Assembly (NCBI RefSeq): GCF_004193775.1
Contig: NC_041006.1
Coordinates: 19,461,398 to 19,525,397, forward strand
Direction of reading: 5' to 3'
Origin: Glycine soja
Taxonomy: Eukaryota > Streptophyta > Magnoliopsida > Fabales > Fabaceae
Length of the DNA stretch: 64,000 nt
The notes beneath the pieces are model-generated. The model had not been told where the DNA came from. It worked only from the letters and a program-made list of their open reading frames with translations, and searched no databases. The first letter of the stretch is position 1. Every line of letters begins with the position of its first letter. Position numbers and translations under genes: made by a program. Below, piece by piece: positions 1 to 10,880 of this stretch.

Positions 1-1375
1 ACCTAGGGTTAGAAAGTGAGAATGTGATGTTATGAGTGGAAAAAGAGTGAGGCTTTGAGAGTTGGAAGGCTAAGTCTGAATTCTGTGGTGAATGGAGGTT
101 AAAGTGAGTTAATACTAGCTTGAAATGTCATTTAGGACTTGGGAGAAAGCTTGGACTGTGCTAGAGAGAAGAACAAATGACCAAAGTGAACAAAGAGCCA
201 TTTCTAGGGCAAATTTGGGTGTTGAAGAGTCAAATTTTGATTCGGTGAGATTTTAGGTGTAAATTCAGTTTGAGCAAGTTTAGATTGATGTTATGGACTT
301 GTGTGGGGTGAGAGTTTGCTTCAAATTTACCTCATTCTAAATTTCACTTTTCAAACCTAGAAAACCCATTGAATTGAGGGGTGTTGGACACCTAGATTCT
401 GTGTTACTGTGCTGTAAAGCTTGATTTTGGGTTAGACATGATTGATACATGATTTGGGACTTGTAGGAATTGATTTGGGCAAGATTGGATGAGAGGAAGT
501 GTGATTTTCGAAATCTGCACTTATGCAGAATTTTGCTGTCAAAATAGGTGCAGCAGGATTTTGGCTTTGTGCAGAAAAATGCTTGTGTGTGGTTGGTTGT
601 GGAAAGTCTAGTGCAGAATGAGTTCTGGTTGTTTTCTAGTAGATCCCAACGGTCACAATGTAGGCTTATGTACTATAGACTTCCAGTAAAATTTTGCAGT
701 CGATCCAACGGTTAACGAATTGGATCGAAGGAATTGTTACTGGGGTCTTTAAGTGAGAAAAGTTGTGATTTTGGTTGGTGTGTTGAGCAGAGTTTTCTGC
801 CTTTGCCCTGTTTTGCTTGGCTGTGATAGTTTGTGCTATTTGAATGTTGTTTTGCTTGGATGTTGTGGAAGCTTGGGAGGATTGATGGGGACCCGGTGTT
901 GAGAGAAACGAGGATATGGGCTACGTGGGAGTACGTGAGCTCAGATGGAGGTGGGCAGCAGGGGATGGTGGGTTTATGCGCGCATTGTGGATGTGGAAAA
1001 CTTGTTGTGCACCATCGCCCGACCGCCACCTAGTACCACATGTGATGGGTACCCCATAATCCTACAAGCTTGAGATGAGGAAGTGTTGAAGGGTGAAACT
1101 TCCTGCTTTTATTGTTGACCACAGAGTGGTACCTGGAGATATGTCGTGGGGGTCAGGAGACCTTGGGGACGTCAGGTGGGGTGCTATTGCCCAAAACCAA
1201 GCTTGACCAATCCCGACCCACCCCGGGCATAGTCGGTCAGTGAGAACCTGTGATGTACCTAAACAGGCGAGCTCCTGGCAGTCAACAGATAAAAGGAACA
1301 AAGACCACAAAGCAAGGAGGCTTGTGGTGGCTGGCCAGCTGTGAAACTTGATTGATGTGTGAGTTATGGCCTCTG

Positions 1376-1695
1376 GTAATCGATTACCAAGGGTGGGTAA
1401 TCGATTACAAGGCTTAAAAATGAAGACAGGAGGCTAAGATGGTCTCTAGTAATCGATTACCAGGGGATGTAATCGATTACCAGGCTTGAAAACGAAGTCA
1501 GGAAGCTAAGGGAGCCTCTGGTAATCGATTACCAGCCTGTGTAATCGATTACACAGAGGGATGGGTCACTGGTAATCGATTACCAGGTATGTGTAATCGA
1601 TTACACAGTGCATTTTTGCATATTTCATGTCCTGAGGCTGTGTAATTCAAGTTTAGCCTCTGGTAATCGATTACCAAGGCTGTGTAATCGATTAC
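1376..1695. repeat. Five pairs of GTAATCGATTAC palindromes, 20-21 bp apart
   Basis: Perfect 12-bp palindromes start at 1376/1397, 1449/1469, 1521/1541, 1572/1593 and 1663/1684. Within each pair the start-to-start distance is 20 or 21 bp, about two helical turns, while distances between pairs vary. Several extend to TGGTAATCGATTACCA. The same paired arrangement appears in the copia LTRs, in the copia internal region and in a solo LTR of this window. No function is known to me. Confidence 0.9.
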
Positions 1696-1820
1696 CAGAG
1701 ATGAAAAGCCTTAAGATACCCCTTTTAATTGCATGTAGTGTTTATGAGACGCATTGTGTGCAGCGCAGTTAGATTCTTGTGAAAGAGTCTACCCCTTTCT
1801 TTTCTTTCTTGTAGATCGTG

Positions 1821-2252
1821 ATGGCGGCGCAGCTAATCCGTGATCGAGTAGAGATGGAGTGCCTAGAGGGAGTTTGGGAGACCCTCGAAGGCAACACGAG
1901 GTGCCGATTTCGGGGCACCATTCGATTCACGGCCACTTCTTTGGTGCATCCAGATGAACCTGCACGGACGCTTCAGCGCACGGTGGAGTGGATACTACTC
2001 ACGCCTACACCCTATCGTCTAGTGGAGCCCATCCAAGTGATCGAGGTAACGTCATCCGAGGAAGACCCTGAGGAGGATCTTGAGGAGCTACTTCCTGAGC
2101 CTGCTGTGGATGCTCTTGACTTTCTAGAGGGTGATGAGGATCCACTTCTTGAGGTGGATTCTCCTGAGGAAGTCATGTCGGCATCAGAGGCAGATTCTAC
2201 GGAGGATAGTGGCCCGGGGGAGATGGTGATCAGCGGAGGCTCTTCATCATAG
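1821..2252 (+). CDS. Small acidic ORF of element F, unknown function
   Basis: The 143-aa ORF starts at the ATG at 1821; the reading frame opens one codon earlier on GTG. The N-terminal half (about residues 1-75) has mixed composition with segments such as VEWILLTPTPYRLVEP. The C-terminal half is strongly acidic (SSEEDPEEDLEELLPEP) and ends in a Ser/Gly tail. I recognise no domain. Just upstream (1795-1814) is a long pyrimidine tract ending in TTGTAG, which resembles a 3' splice site, so the ORF may be the last exon of a spliced element transcript. I have a general impression that similar ORFs recur in soybean repeats, which I cannot verify here. A host gene is unlikely in this context. Confidence 0.45.
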   Translation: MAAQLIRDRVEMECLEGVWETLEGNTRCRFRGTIRFTATSLVHPDEPARTLQRTVEWILLTPTPYRLVEPIQVIEVTSSEEDPEEDLEELLPEPAVDALDFLEGDEDPLLEVDSPEEVMSASEADSTEDSGPGEMVISGGSSS

Positions 2253-2829
2253 TGGACAGTTCCATGGATTAGTTTTATATACTTTTTGAGGGTGGGTGTA
2301 TCTAGGACTGACTGTTAGGTTTACTCTTTTGTTTTTGTATGGGTAGACCTGATGTATAGGAATTTGATGATTGTATACATGTGGCTGAAGCCAACACTGT
2401 GGACACCTTTGCTCTGGATGACACTATATATTTTGTAAAACTCCCATATTTTGGACAGCTTTAAATGATGAATGCATTTATGATCGATCTTGTTATTTGA
2501 AAAGAAAGCATTAGCAACTTTATTTGTAAAAAAGTTTATCGACTGTATTTTATCCTTTTATTTTCACGTGACGACCTAAAGTAATGGCTGGTATATTCTT
2601 CCTTTTGAAACAACAAAATAATTTAGAGAATTATGAGCGGTAAGAAAGAAATGACTCCGAATAGAGTTGTGAACTGGCCATTCAGGACTTTATAGTGAGG
2701 ATTTTCCTTCTAAACCTAGTTATGGTGAAAAGAGAAAGAAATGAAAAAGAAAAAGAAAAAAAAAATTACCATGGTTTTTGTTACTTAAATTATTACTATT
2801 AAACCAGTCATTAATTTAGGGACGCCACA

Positions 2830-3594
2830 CAACACATACACCAATTAATCATGAACGAAACTGATCATTAAGCATGAACGTAAATTAAGCGTAGAGACAA
2901 TTAATCAAGCACTAAGCATACATGGATTAATAGCAATAAATACAGAGTAATTGGTGAAGAGGAAAAACTGATCAGAATTTAATAGTAATAACAAAACCTC
3001 AAAGAGAGTTGTGCTTGATCCTCAAGAGAAAACAACGCTGGAGACTTAGCCTTCCGTTAATCAGCAGAAAATGAAATTGTAGATTGAAGCAGAAACGAAA
3101 TTGCAGAAAACGAATTTTATTCTACGTGAACAGTGCGCATGAACAGTAAAAACTGAAATTCTAAAATCCTAGAATTATTCTCCTCTCCCAAAAACTCTCT
3201 GAACTAAAACCCTGGTGTTGTTTTATATGTCCTCAGCCCCAAATCTTACAAATCTATTTTAAGTCCAAGCCCATAAACGAAATAAAATAAAATCTGGACA
3301 AGATAAGATAAGAATGGATGAAATAAAATCTGGACGAAATATAATCTAGATGAAATAAAATCTGGATAAGATAAGATTTGATAAAATAAAATTGTCTACT
3401 CTCTTCAAGTCCCATCCCAATTCCGGATTCAAGCCCAATTGCTTATAATTATCCTGAAATTAAATTAAAAACACAAAATTAGTCAAGTAGGCCTAAATGA
3501 TAAAATTGCATAATTAATTTGACAATTAAGGCTAACCAGTAATTAAAATGGTGACAAAAAGAGTTAAGAAATAAGAGAAAATAATGACACATCA
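2830..3594 (-). mobile_element. Athila/Calypso-type LTR, truncated by element F
   Basis: On the minus strand this starts TGATGTGTCATT and matches the 5' part of the intact Athila-like LTR at 20137-21252 and the solo LTR at 45635-46804. The match stops at 2830, where element F begins. It sits inside the RNase H region of element E, so it inserted into E, probably as a solo LTR. GGGTC (3595-3599) would be its right target-site copy; the left one is outside the window. Confidence 0.75.
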
Positions 3595-3599
3595 GGGTC

Positions 3600-4510
3600 A
3601 TCAGTCTAGTTCGTTCTCTTCTCCGACCATAACTTCTTCAGTGTCTATGGTGGGAGTTTAGAGCGTCTCTTGGATTATAGTCTTGAGGTGCCCGATCTTT
3701 TTAGTGCTGGGCAGTTTGGAGAGCAGGTTTGCTCTTGTGTTGCTCTCCCTAGGTATGTAGTAGATCTCAAAGCATTCAAAATTATTGATGAGAGTTTTAG
3801 TGATGTGGTAGTACTTGAGCAGCACTATTTCCTTGGTCTGGTATTTGTTGGCAACTTGCCCTAGGACAAGTTTCCAGTCTGTGTAGCATCATAGGTTTTT
3901 GGCCTCGACTTCTCTTGCTAGTTTTAGACCTGCAATGTGTGGCTAGTACTCGACCTGATTGTTTGAGGCTTTGAAGTTGAGCTTAAGGGTTTGCTCTAGG
4001 GTGACATTGTTAGGGCCTTTGAGGATGATTCCTGCCTTGCTCCCCTTCACGTTGGACGCACTGTCAATGTAGAGGCTCCACCAGTTTAGGGTGGTTTGGT
4101 TATTCTCGGCAAAATTTGCTAGGAAGTTTGCCATGAACTGTGTTTTCATAGGGCCATGGGGTTCATACTGGATATCAAATTTTGAAATTTCTACGGACTA
4201 GGCTACCATCCTCCTTACTAGTTCAGGCTTTCGCAAAATCTATTTGATGGGGTAGTTCGTCCTTACTACCACTTGATGACTCTGAAAGTAGGGTCTAAGT
4301 CGTCGGGCTGAGGTAATGAGTGCTAGCACCACCTTTTCTATCGTTTGGTAGCGCTTCTTGGCATCATGGAGTATGTGGTTGGTGAAGTAGATATGGAGCT
4401 GGTGTTTTCCTTCCTTTTGTATGAGGGTTGAACTAACGACTTCGTCAACTACTAAGAGATATTGGAGTAGAGGTACTCTTGGCCTGGGTCAACTTAGGAT
4501 TGGTGGTGTA
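3600..4510 (-). pseudogene. RNase H region of element E polyprotein
   Basis: The minus-strand translation shows the gypsy RT-associated RNase H tail (about 4500-4160) and then a second RNase H of the Tat type. The second one has SLYIDSASNVKGSKAG, the place of the first catalytic Asp, followed by KLNFKASNNQVEY with the conserved Asn-Asn-x-x-Glu-Tyr. Possession of an extra, plant/archaeal-like RNase H is an established trait of the Tat lineage. The longest open piece is 3943-4149. Several stops interrupt it, and it ends at 3595 where the Athila LTR inserted. Confidence 0.75.
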
Positions 4511-4515
4511 GCAAT

Positions 4516-5603
4516 TGTTAGACAAGTGGCCTCAGATATCTTAAGAAGGGGGGGTTGAATTAAGATATTCCAAACTACTTCCCCAATTAAAATCTATTTC
4601 ACTTTTTATTCGAGTTATAAATTCCCTTAATAATGAACTTCTTAAATATTGATTCAAATAAAACAATTTGAATATGAATATAAAGTAATAATAAATAAAG
4701 GAGATTAAGGGAAGAGAAAATGCAAACTCAGATTTATACTGGTTCGGCCACACCCTTGTGCCTACGTCCAGTCCCCAAGCAACCCGCCTGAGAGTTCCAC
4801 TATCTTGTAAATTCCTTTTACAAGTTCTAAACACACAAGGACAATCCTTCCTTTGTGTTTAGAATTCCTTTACAACAAGAGACTCACGGTCTCTTAATCC
4901 CTTAGAGAATGAGGAGAAGAAGAAGAATAAATCTCTCTAGAAAGAGATGGATTTTACAGATTGAGCACTCAAATAATTCCTTAATGAATTGCAATTGAAT
5001 TGGCCAAGGAATTCTTAAGAGGATAAAATGATTTTGCTCTTTGAGAGGATAAACACTTGTTGTTCTAAAAAACTCTGAGCAAATTCGTGTTTAAGTCACA
5101 TATATATAGACCATTGGTGGTCATGAATAAAGCCTTTGAAAAGTTGTGACTCTTAGAATTATTTTTCTGAAAATCCTGTCTGGTAATCGATTACAATAAT
5201 TGTGTAATCGATTACAGCTTTTAAAATTTGAATTAAAACATTTATTAACTACTGGTAATCAATTACCAAAATTGTGTAATCGATTACACAGTCTAAAATT
5301 TCGAATTCAAATTTTAGTAGCTGCTATAAAATATATTTGGCCACTGGTAATCGATTACATCCTCTGGTAATCGATTACCAGAGAGTAAAACCTTTGAAAA
5401 ACACTTTTTAATTTAAATTACTTGGCCAAACCTTTTGCTAATTCAATTAGGAATTCCCTTCCTAATTTACTAGTGATCATCTTGATTTTGTGACTTTTAA
5501 TCTTGAAATATTGTCTTGAATTTAATCTTGAAAAGCCCATTTGCATCAATTTCATCATATCATCATGATCATCATCAAAACACCAAAGGCAATTGCATCT
5601 ACA
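4516..5603 (-). repeat. 3' LTR of the copia element
   Basis: Same length (1,088 bp) and near-identical to 12663-13750. It contains three palindrome pairs starting at 5183/5204, 5255/5276 and 5347/5367. The member at 5255 has one changed base (GTAATCAATTAC). Confidence 0.95.
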
Positions 5604-5787
5604 ATCTCCCCCTTTTTGATGATGACAATACAATACCTAAAATCAAGATTCAAGCAAGCAACAAACAATTGTATATAGATAAAATGTGCGTTTACTCCCC
5701 CTATATTTCAGAATTTATGACCACTTGATTTCTAAGTTTGTTAATCTTTTTCTTAAGCTTTTTCTACAACCTTTTCTCCCCCTTTGG
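5604..5787 (-). other. Polypurine tracts of the copia element
   Basis: Immediately next to the 3' LTR the minus strand reads AAAAAGGGGGAGAT (5604-5617), the expected plus-strand primer. Two more purine blocks with GGGGGAG cores lie at about 5693-5708 and 5775-5787. Multiple polypurine tracts are a reported Sirevirus feature. About 290 bp of further non-coding sequence separates them from the extra ORF ending at 6082. Confidence 0.8.
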
Positions 5788-6081
5788 CAACATCAAAAAT
5801 CCAAAGAACTCGGGAATCAACACAGATATAACAATGGAGTAGAAAGATATAAATATCAGAGTATAAAGCATAACCATCCAAACTCACAAACAAGAAATAA
5901 TCAAACCAGAATCCGAATAACTCAAAATGTCAACAACCACATAATGTCAAAGCAGAAAAAGGTTGAAATCTAAATACCACAAGATAAATAAGCAAAGTAC
6001 TTAACATAATAATTTAAACTCTAAGAGACTAAATAGCCAAAATACACGGCTTATAAAAGACATATAATCAGAAACTAAAAT

Positions 6082-7219
6082 CTAAGAAGACGGAGGTGGT
6101 GGTGGAAGATCAAAACTCTGACGAATGTATCCGACATCCTCTTCAAGCTGTGTGAGGTGAATGTCCATACCGGCAAAGCGTGTATCTAACGAGTCGAAGC
6201 GGTCACCAACATAAGAACGAAGACCCCGTAATTCGGAGAGGACTTCATTCATGAGTGCGGAATCTTCGCGCGGAGGAGGAGGTGAAGGAGTACGTTCATC
6301 TTGAGGAGGGAGTGCATCCTTCTTCAACCATTGACCATTCCGATCTTTACGGTACCCAAAGGAGGTCACTGCACCAGCACCAATTGCAAAGGAACGCTTG
6401 ACTTGAACAAAGGGTTCATCATCAAGCGGAATTTGAAAATGACGCAAAAACAGAGTAATCAAATATGGATAAGGAAGAGGTGCATTGGCCCGTAATGCCT
6501 TATGCATTCGGTACCGAACCAAATGGGCCCTGTCGATCTGACGACCGGTAAGAAAAGCCCACATAAGAATCAAATCCTCCTCAGAGGCTTGTGCTAAATT
6601 TGAAGACCGAGGAAGCAAAATCCTAACAATGATATAGTGCATGATGCGATTATCAAATGTTAATGACCCGGCCAGCAATCTACCGGTCATTTCAGCTTGA
6701 TCATTGCAGACCATGCGACGAGCATCATGACTCGAATAATCGAATTTCCAGTCATCAACAATGGTGCCCTCAAAAGGTGCACCTTGACTGGGTAAATGAG
6801 TCAAAGAAAAGAATAGTGACTGATCAATGACCATAGAAATACCATGCACCTCAGAAATAATAATGCCATCCTGAATTTTTTAAATTGCAGTAGAAGACCT
6901 TTACAAGTTCAGGATAATATGGCAATTTTAATGACATGAAATCAACAAGACCAGAATTTTGAAACACTTGATAGCAATCAAATGTTTCATCATTAAAGAA
7001 TTCTATGTCTAGGTACTTAGGGTCTAAGATTATTCTAGAAGAAAACTGAGAAAGGTACCGTAGACGCTGATCATCGGATGAAAACAATGTTGATGATCTT
7101 GGAGATGTCAAAGAAGGATGAATAGGTGTTGTGGGTGCTCCAGATGGGCCGTGGCGGCGATGGGCAGCAGCAGCAGCGGTGGAGGATGATCCCTTTCTCT
7201 TCTTTGATGGCTCTTCCAT
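6082..7219 (-). pseudogene. Extra 3' ORF of the copia element (envelope position), frameshifted
   Basis: This lies downstream of pol, where Sireviruses carry an envelope-like gene. Reading starts at 7219 with a basic, low-complexity N-terminus (KKRKGSSSTAAAAAHRRHG), then a globular region. At a run of A residues near 6880 (minus strand) the frame shifts by one, and the globular region continues in the frame ending at 6082. Homology-like text flows across the shift, so one base gain in the A run is the simplest explanation. The C-terminus has a Pro-rich linker, a coiled-coil-like stretch (about residues 200-245 of the second piece) and a poly-Pro tail. I see no signal peptide or transmembrane segment, so a true envelope function is not supported. 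It may resemble a Pfam 'putative plant transposon protein' family. Confidence 0.7.
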
Positions 7220-7421
7220 TTGATGAAGTTTTTGTGTATTTTGATCGGTGGAAGTGAAAGAGGAGTGAAAAAGAGGAAGATTAGGCTTTACGGGACGTGA
7301 TTTGGTGAAGAATTGAGTGAGATTCGAAGATTTGAAGTTTTAGGTATGGAAGAAACCGTGGAGGAGGCTTTGGCTGCGCAGCAGCTCTGATTTCGTGAGT
7401 ATTTATAGAAGATGACGTATT

Positions 7422-7553
7422 GTAATCGATTACAGGTATTGGTAATCGATTACAGGACCAATAAGCCTACTGGTAATCGATTACAGGATGTTGTAATCGA
7501 TTACAGGCTGCCTGTTCATGTGTAATCGATTACACTGGATGGTAATCGATTAC
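7422..7553. repeat. Three palindrome pairs between pol and the extra ORF of the copia element
   Basis: GTAATCGATTAC starts at 7422/7442, 7473/7493 and 7522/7542, always 20 bp apart. They lie in the roughly 560-bp non-coding gap 7220-7785, outside the LTRs. The rest of the gap is AT-rich without other recognisable signals. Confidence 0.9.
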
Positions 7554-7785
7554 CAGAGCCTATCCTAGGCTAGTTTCTTAAGAGAATATCTATGTTTATG
7601 CTAAAATACATCCTATATGATTAATTATCACTACTAATACACTTAATTTAATCATTCAATTATTATATACACAAGAAATCATAAACTCTATCATAAAAAC
7701 AAGAATTCAAACAAGATCAAACAAACAAAATAATCTACAAACAATAAATAAGAGTAAATCAATCAATCAATCAACCAATCAATCC

Positions 7786-10269
7786 CTATTTTTCTAAATC
7801 TCTTACATCTAAGAGACCTAATTCTCTTCTAATAGAGAAGAACACTTCCTTGGGGAGAGGTTTTGTGAAAATATCAGCAAGTTGATTCTTAGTATCAACA
7901 AACTCTAATACACAATCTCCCTTTAGGACATGATCTCTAAGAAAGTGGTGTCTAATCTCTATATGTTTAGTTCTAGAGTGTTGAGCTGGGTTTTTGGATA
8001 GATTTATGGCACTAGTATTATCACACTTAACAGGTATGCGATCAAGAATGATGCCATAGTCAGATAATTGTTGCTTCATCCATAAAATCTGTGCACAACA
8101 ACTACCGGCAGAGATATACTCCGCTTCAGCAGTAGATAAAGCAACATTGTTTTGTTTCTTACTATGCCATGAGACAAGAGCCGATCCAATGAATTGACAA
8201 GTTCCACTTGTACTTTTTCTATCAGTTTTATATCCGGCAAAATCAGAATCAGAATATCCTATTAAGTTACATGTTGAATTCTTAGGATACCATAATCCTA
8301 AATTGATTGTTCCTAATAGATATCTCATGATTCTCTTTACTGCACTTAAATGTGATTGTTTAGGGTTGGATTGAAACCTAGCACACATGCATACACTAAA
8401 CATAATATCAGGTCTACTAGCAGATAAATAAAGAAGAGATCCGATCATACCTCGATATTGTTTTATGTCTATAGACTGACCAGATTCATCTTTATCTAAG
8501 TAACAACTAGTGCTCATAGGTGTGGACATGTGTTTTGCACTATCCATCCCAAATCTTTTGATCAATTCCTTGCAGTACTTGGATTGATTGATGAATATAC
8601 CTTCTTGAGTTTGCTTGATTTGTAATCCCAGAAAGTACTTTAGTTCTCCCATCATTGACATTTCAAATTCACTTTGCATATCAAGGGAAAACTCCTTGCA
8701 CAATGAATCATTAGTGGATCCAAAAATTATATCATCAACATATATTTGAACCAACAAAATATCATTATGCTTTCTCTTTATGAACAATGTGGTATCCACT
8801 TTACATCTAGAGAATTCTTTTTCTAGAAGAAAATTGCTTAAGCGTTCATACCACGCCCTAGGGGCTTGTTTCAAACCATAAAGAGCCTTTTGTAATTTAT
8901 AAACATGGTTTGGTTTATCAGGAATTTCAAAACCAGGGGGTTGTTCAACATATACCTCTTCTTGAATTAAGCCATTTAGAAAGGCACTCTTAACATCCAT
9001 TTGATAAAGTTTAAAATCCATTATGGATGCATATGCCAAAAGCATTCTAATGGCTTCTAATCTTGCAACAGGAGCATATGTTTCTTCATAGTCTATTCCT
9101 TCTTCTTGATTATACCCTTTTGCTACTAACCTGGCTTTACTTCTAATAATTATACCATGTTCATCTAATTTATTTCTAAAAACCCATTTTGTCCCTATGA
9201 CAGGATAATTTTCAGGTTTTTCTACTAATTTCCACACATTGTTTCTTTCAAATTGGTTCAGTTCTTCTTGCATGGAAATGATCCAGTTATCATCTACTAT
9301 GGCTTCTTTTATATTTTTAGGTTCAATCATAGATACAAAAGCCATATTATTGCATAAATCTTTAAGAGAATGTCTAGTTGTTACCCCTTTTGAGATATCA
9401 CCAATAATGTTGTCGAGGGGATGATCTCTTGAAGCTTTCCATTCTCTTGGAAGTTCATCATTGGATTTGACTTCTTCTGGAGGATCTTCATTGTTTCCTT
9501 TATCATTTCCTTTGGAATCTTGTTCATGAATATTCATATGTTCTAAAGAATCTGCAATATCATCTAGCATATTCTTTCTTGACAAGATAGCATTAGATTC
9601 ATCAAAGGTAACATGAATGGATTCCTCGATATTCATAGTTCTTTTATTATATATCCTATATGTTTTGCTTTGTAATGAATATCCAAGAAAAATACCTTCA
9701 TCAGATTTTGCATCGAATTTTCCTAGATTATCTTTACCATTATTAAGCACAAAGCATTTGCAACCAAAAACATGTAGATGAGAAATATTAGGTTTTCTAC
9801 CATTATATAACTCATATGGGGTTTTCTTTAAAATGGGTCTTATTAAGGCCCTATTCATGATGTAGCATGCAGTATTGACCGCTTCAGCCCAAAAATACTT
9901 TGGAAGAGAAGTATCATTTAATAAAGTTCTTGCAATTTCTTCCAATGACCTATTTTTCCTCTCAACAACTCCATTTTGTTGAGGGGTTCTAGGTGCAGAA
10001 AAATTGTGTTCAATACCATGTTCATCACAGAATAATTCAAAATCTTTATTTTCAAATTCACCCCCATGATCACTTCTAATGGATGCAATCTTAAGATTTT
10101 TCTTGTTTTGTATGACTTTAGCAAGTTTTCTAAATGCTTGGAATGAATCACTTTTATGTGTAATAAATAATGTCCAAGTATATCTAGAGAAATCATCAAC
10201 TATAACTAGAGCATAGTAATTTCCTCCAAAACTCATGGTTCTATATGGACCAAATAAATCCATATGCAA
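7786..10269 (-). pseudogene. Copia pol: integrase core, reverse transcriptase, RNase H
   Basis: Open for about 827 codons; the initial codon is TTG, so this is the downstream part of pol cut off by a frameshift near 10265, not an independent gene. In order: integrase core with Asp in [11 protein letters not shown] and Glu in [14 protein letters not shown]; integrase C-terminal region; RT with the intact YVDD box (8731-8742) and the copia signature [11 protein letters not shown]; RNase H with [16 protein letters not shown] and the [11 protein letters not shown] motif. These copy RNA to DNA and insert it into the genome. All catalytic residues I can locate are present, so damage is confined to the frame break with the protease ORF. 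Confidence 0.92.
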
Positions 10270-10880
10270 TATAACTGTAAGGGTTGAGTGGTTGAAACAA
10301 CATTTTTAGGTTTGAATGAGACTCTTGTTTGTTTGCCCTTTTGACATGCATCGCATAGTTTATCTTTTTCAAATTTCAATTTAGGCAAACCAATTACTAA
10401 ATCTTTTGAAATTAATTTATTTAAGTGATCCATGTTTATGTGAGCAATTCTTTTATGCCATAACCATGGATCATCATCTTTACTAAGAAAGCAATGATTG
10501 TTTTCTTGTTTTATGCTTAAGTCTATCATGTAAACATTATTGACTCTATGTCCTACATGCTTTATATTAATGTCATGCTTATGTTCTATAAGACATTTCT
10601 GAGAATCAAATGATACTAGATAGCCTTTGTCGCATAATTGACTAACGCTAAGCAGGCTGTGCTTAAGTCCTTCAACAAGTAGAACATTTTCAATGGAGTT
10701 TGAAGAATTTGTACCTATTTTACCCACTCCAAGGATTCTACCTTTGTTGTTGTCACCATATGTTACATGCCCGCTTTTCTTTGGAGAGATATGTGTAAAA
10801 TTTGATGCATCTCCAGTCATATGTTTTGAGCATCCGCTATCAATGTACCACTTCTTTCTCAAAGATATATGCATAATCAA
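10233..10880 (-). pseudogene. Copia pol: protease and integrase zinc-finger region
   Basis: The segment encodes the aspartic protease active site [10 protein letters not shown] (near residues 13-24) followed by the GAG-pre-integrase HHCC zinc-binding region (WHKRIAHIN, then CDACQKGK). It overlaps the gag-side ORF by four bases (10877-10880) in another frame. It leaves the integrase frame at about 10265, after TTQPLQL, producing an aberrant tail. One or two indels therefore separate it from the rest of pol. In relatives I would expect one continuous polyprotein. Confidence 0.88.

Larger units (their letters stand above)
1..2829. mobile_element. Element F: right-hand part of an unclassified LTR-retrotransposon-like repeat
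   Basis: The right edge ends in CA at 2829, and read on the minus strand it begins TGTGGCGTCCC, a plausible LTR terminus. It abuts an Athila LTR broken exactly there, so I infer that F was inserted into that LTR and that its other end and the rest of the LTR lie left of the window. CAACA (2830-2834) would be the right target-site copy. F holds five pairs of GTAATCGATTAC palindromes and one acidic ORF (1821-2252). I see no gag or pol motif, so family and orientation are open. Confidence 0.5.

Noticed and set aside
1..20. GGGTTAG at the window start as telomere-like repeat
   Set aside because: A single short match without tandem TTTAGGG units.
5418..5973. Small ORFs overlapping the copia LTR end and polypurine region
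   Set aside because: They cover LTR, polypurine tract and AT-rich leader; no conserved motif.
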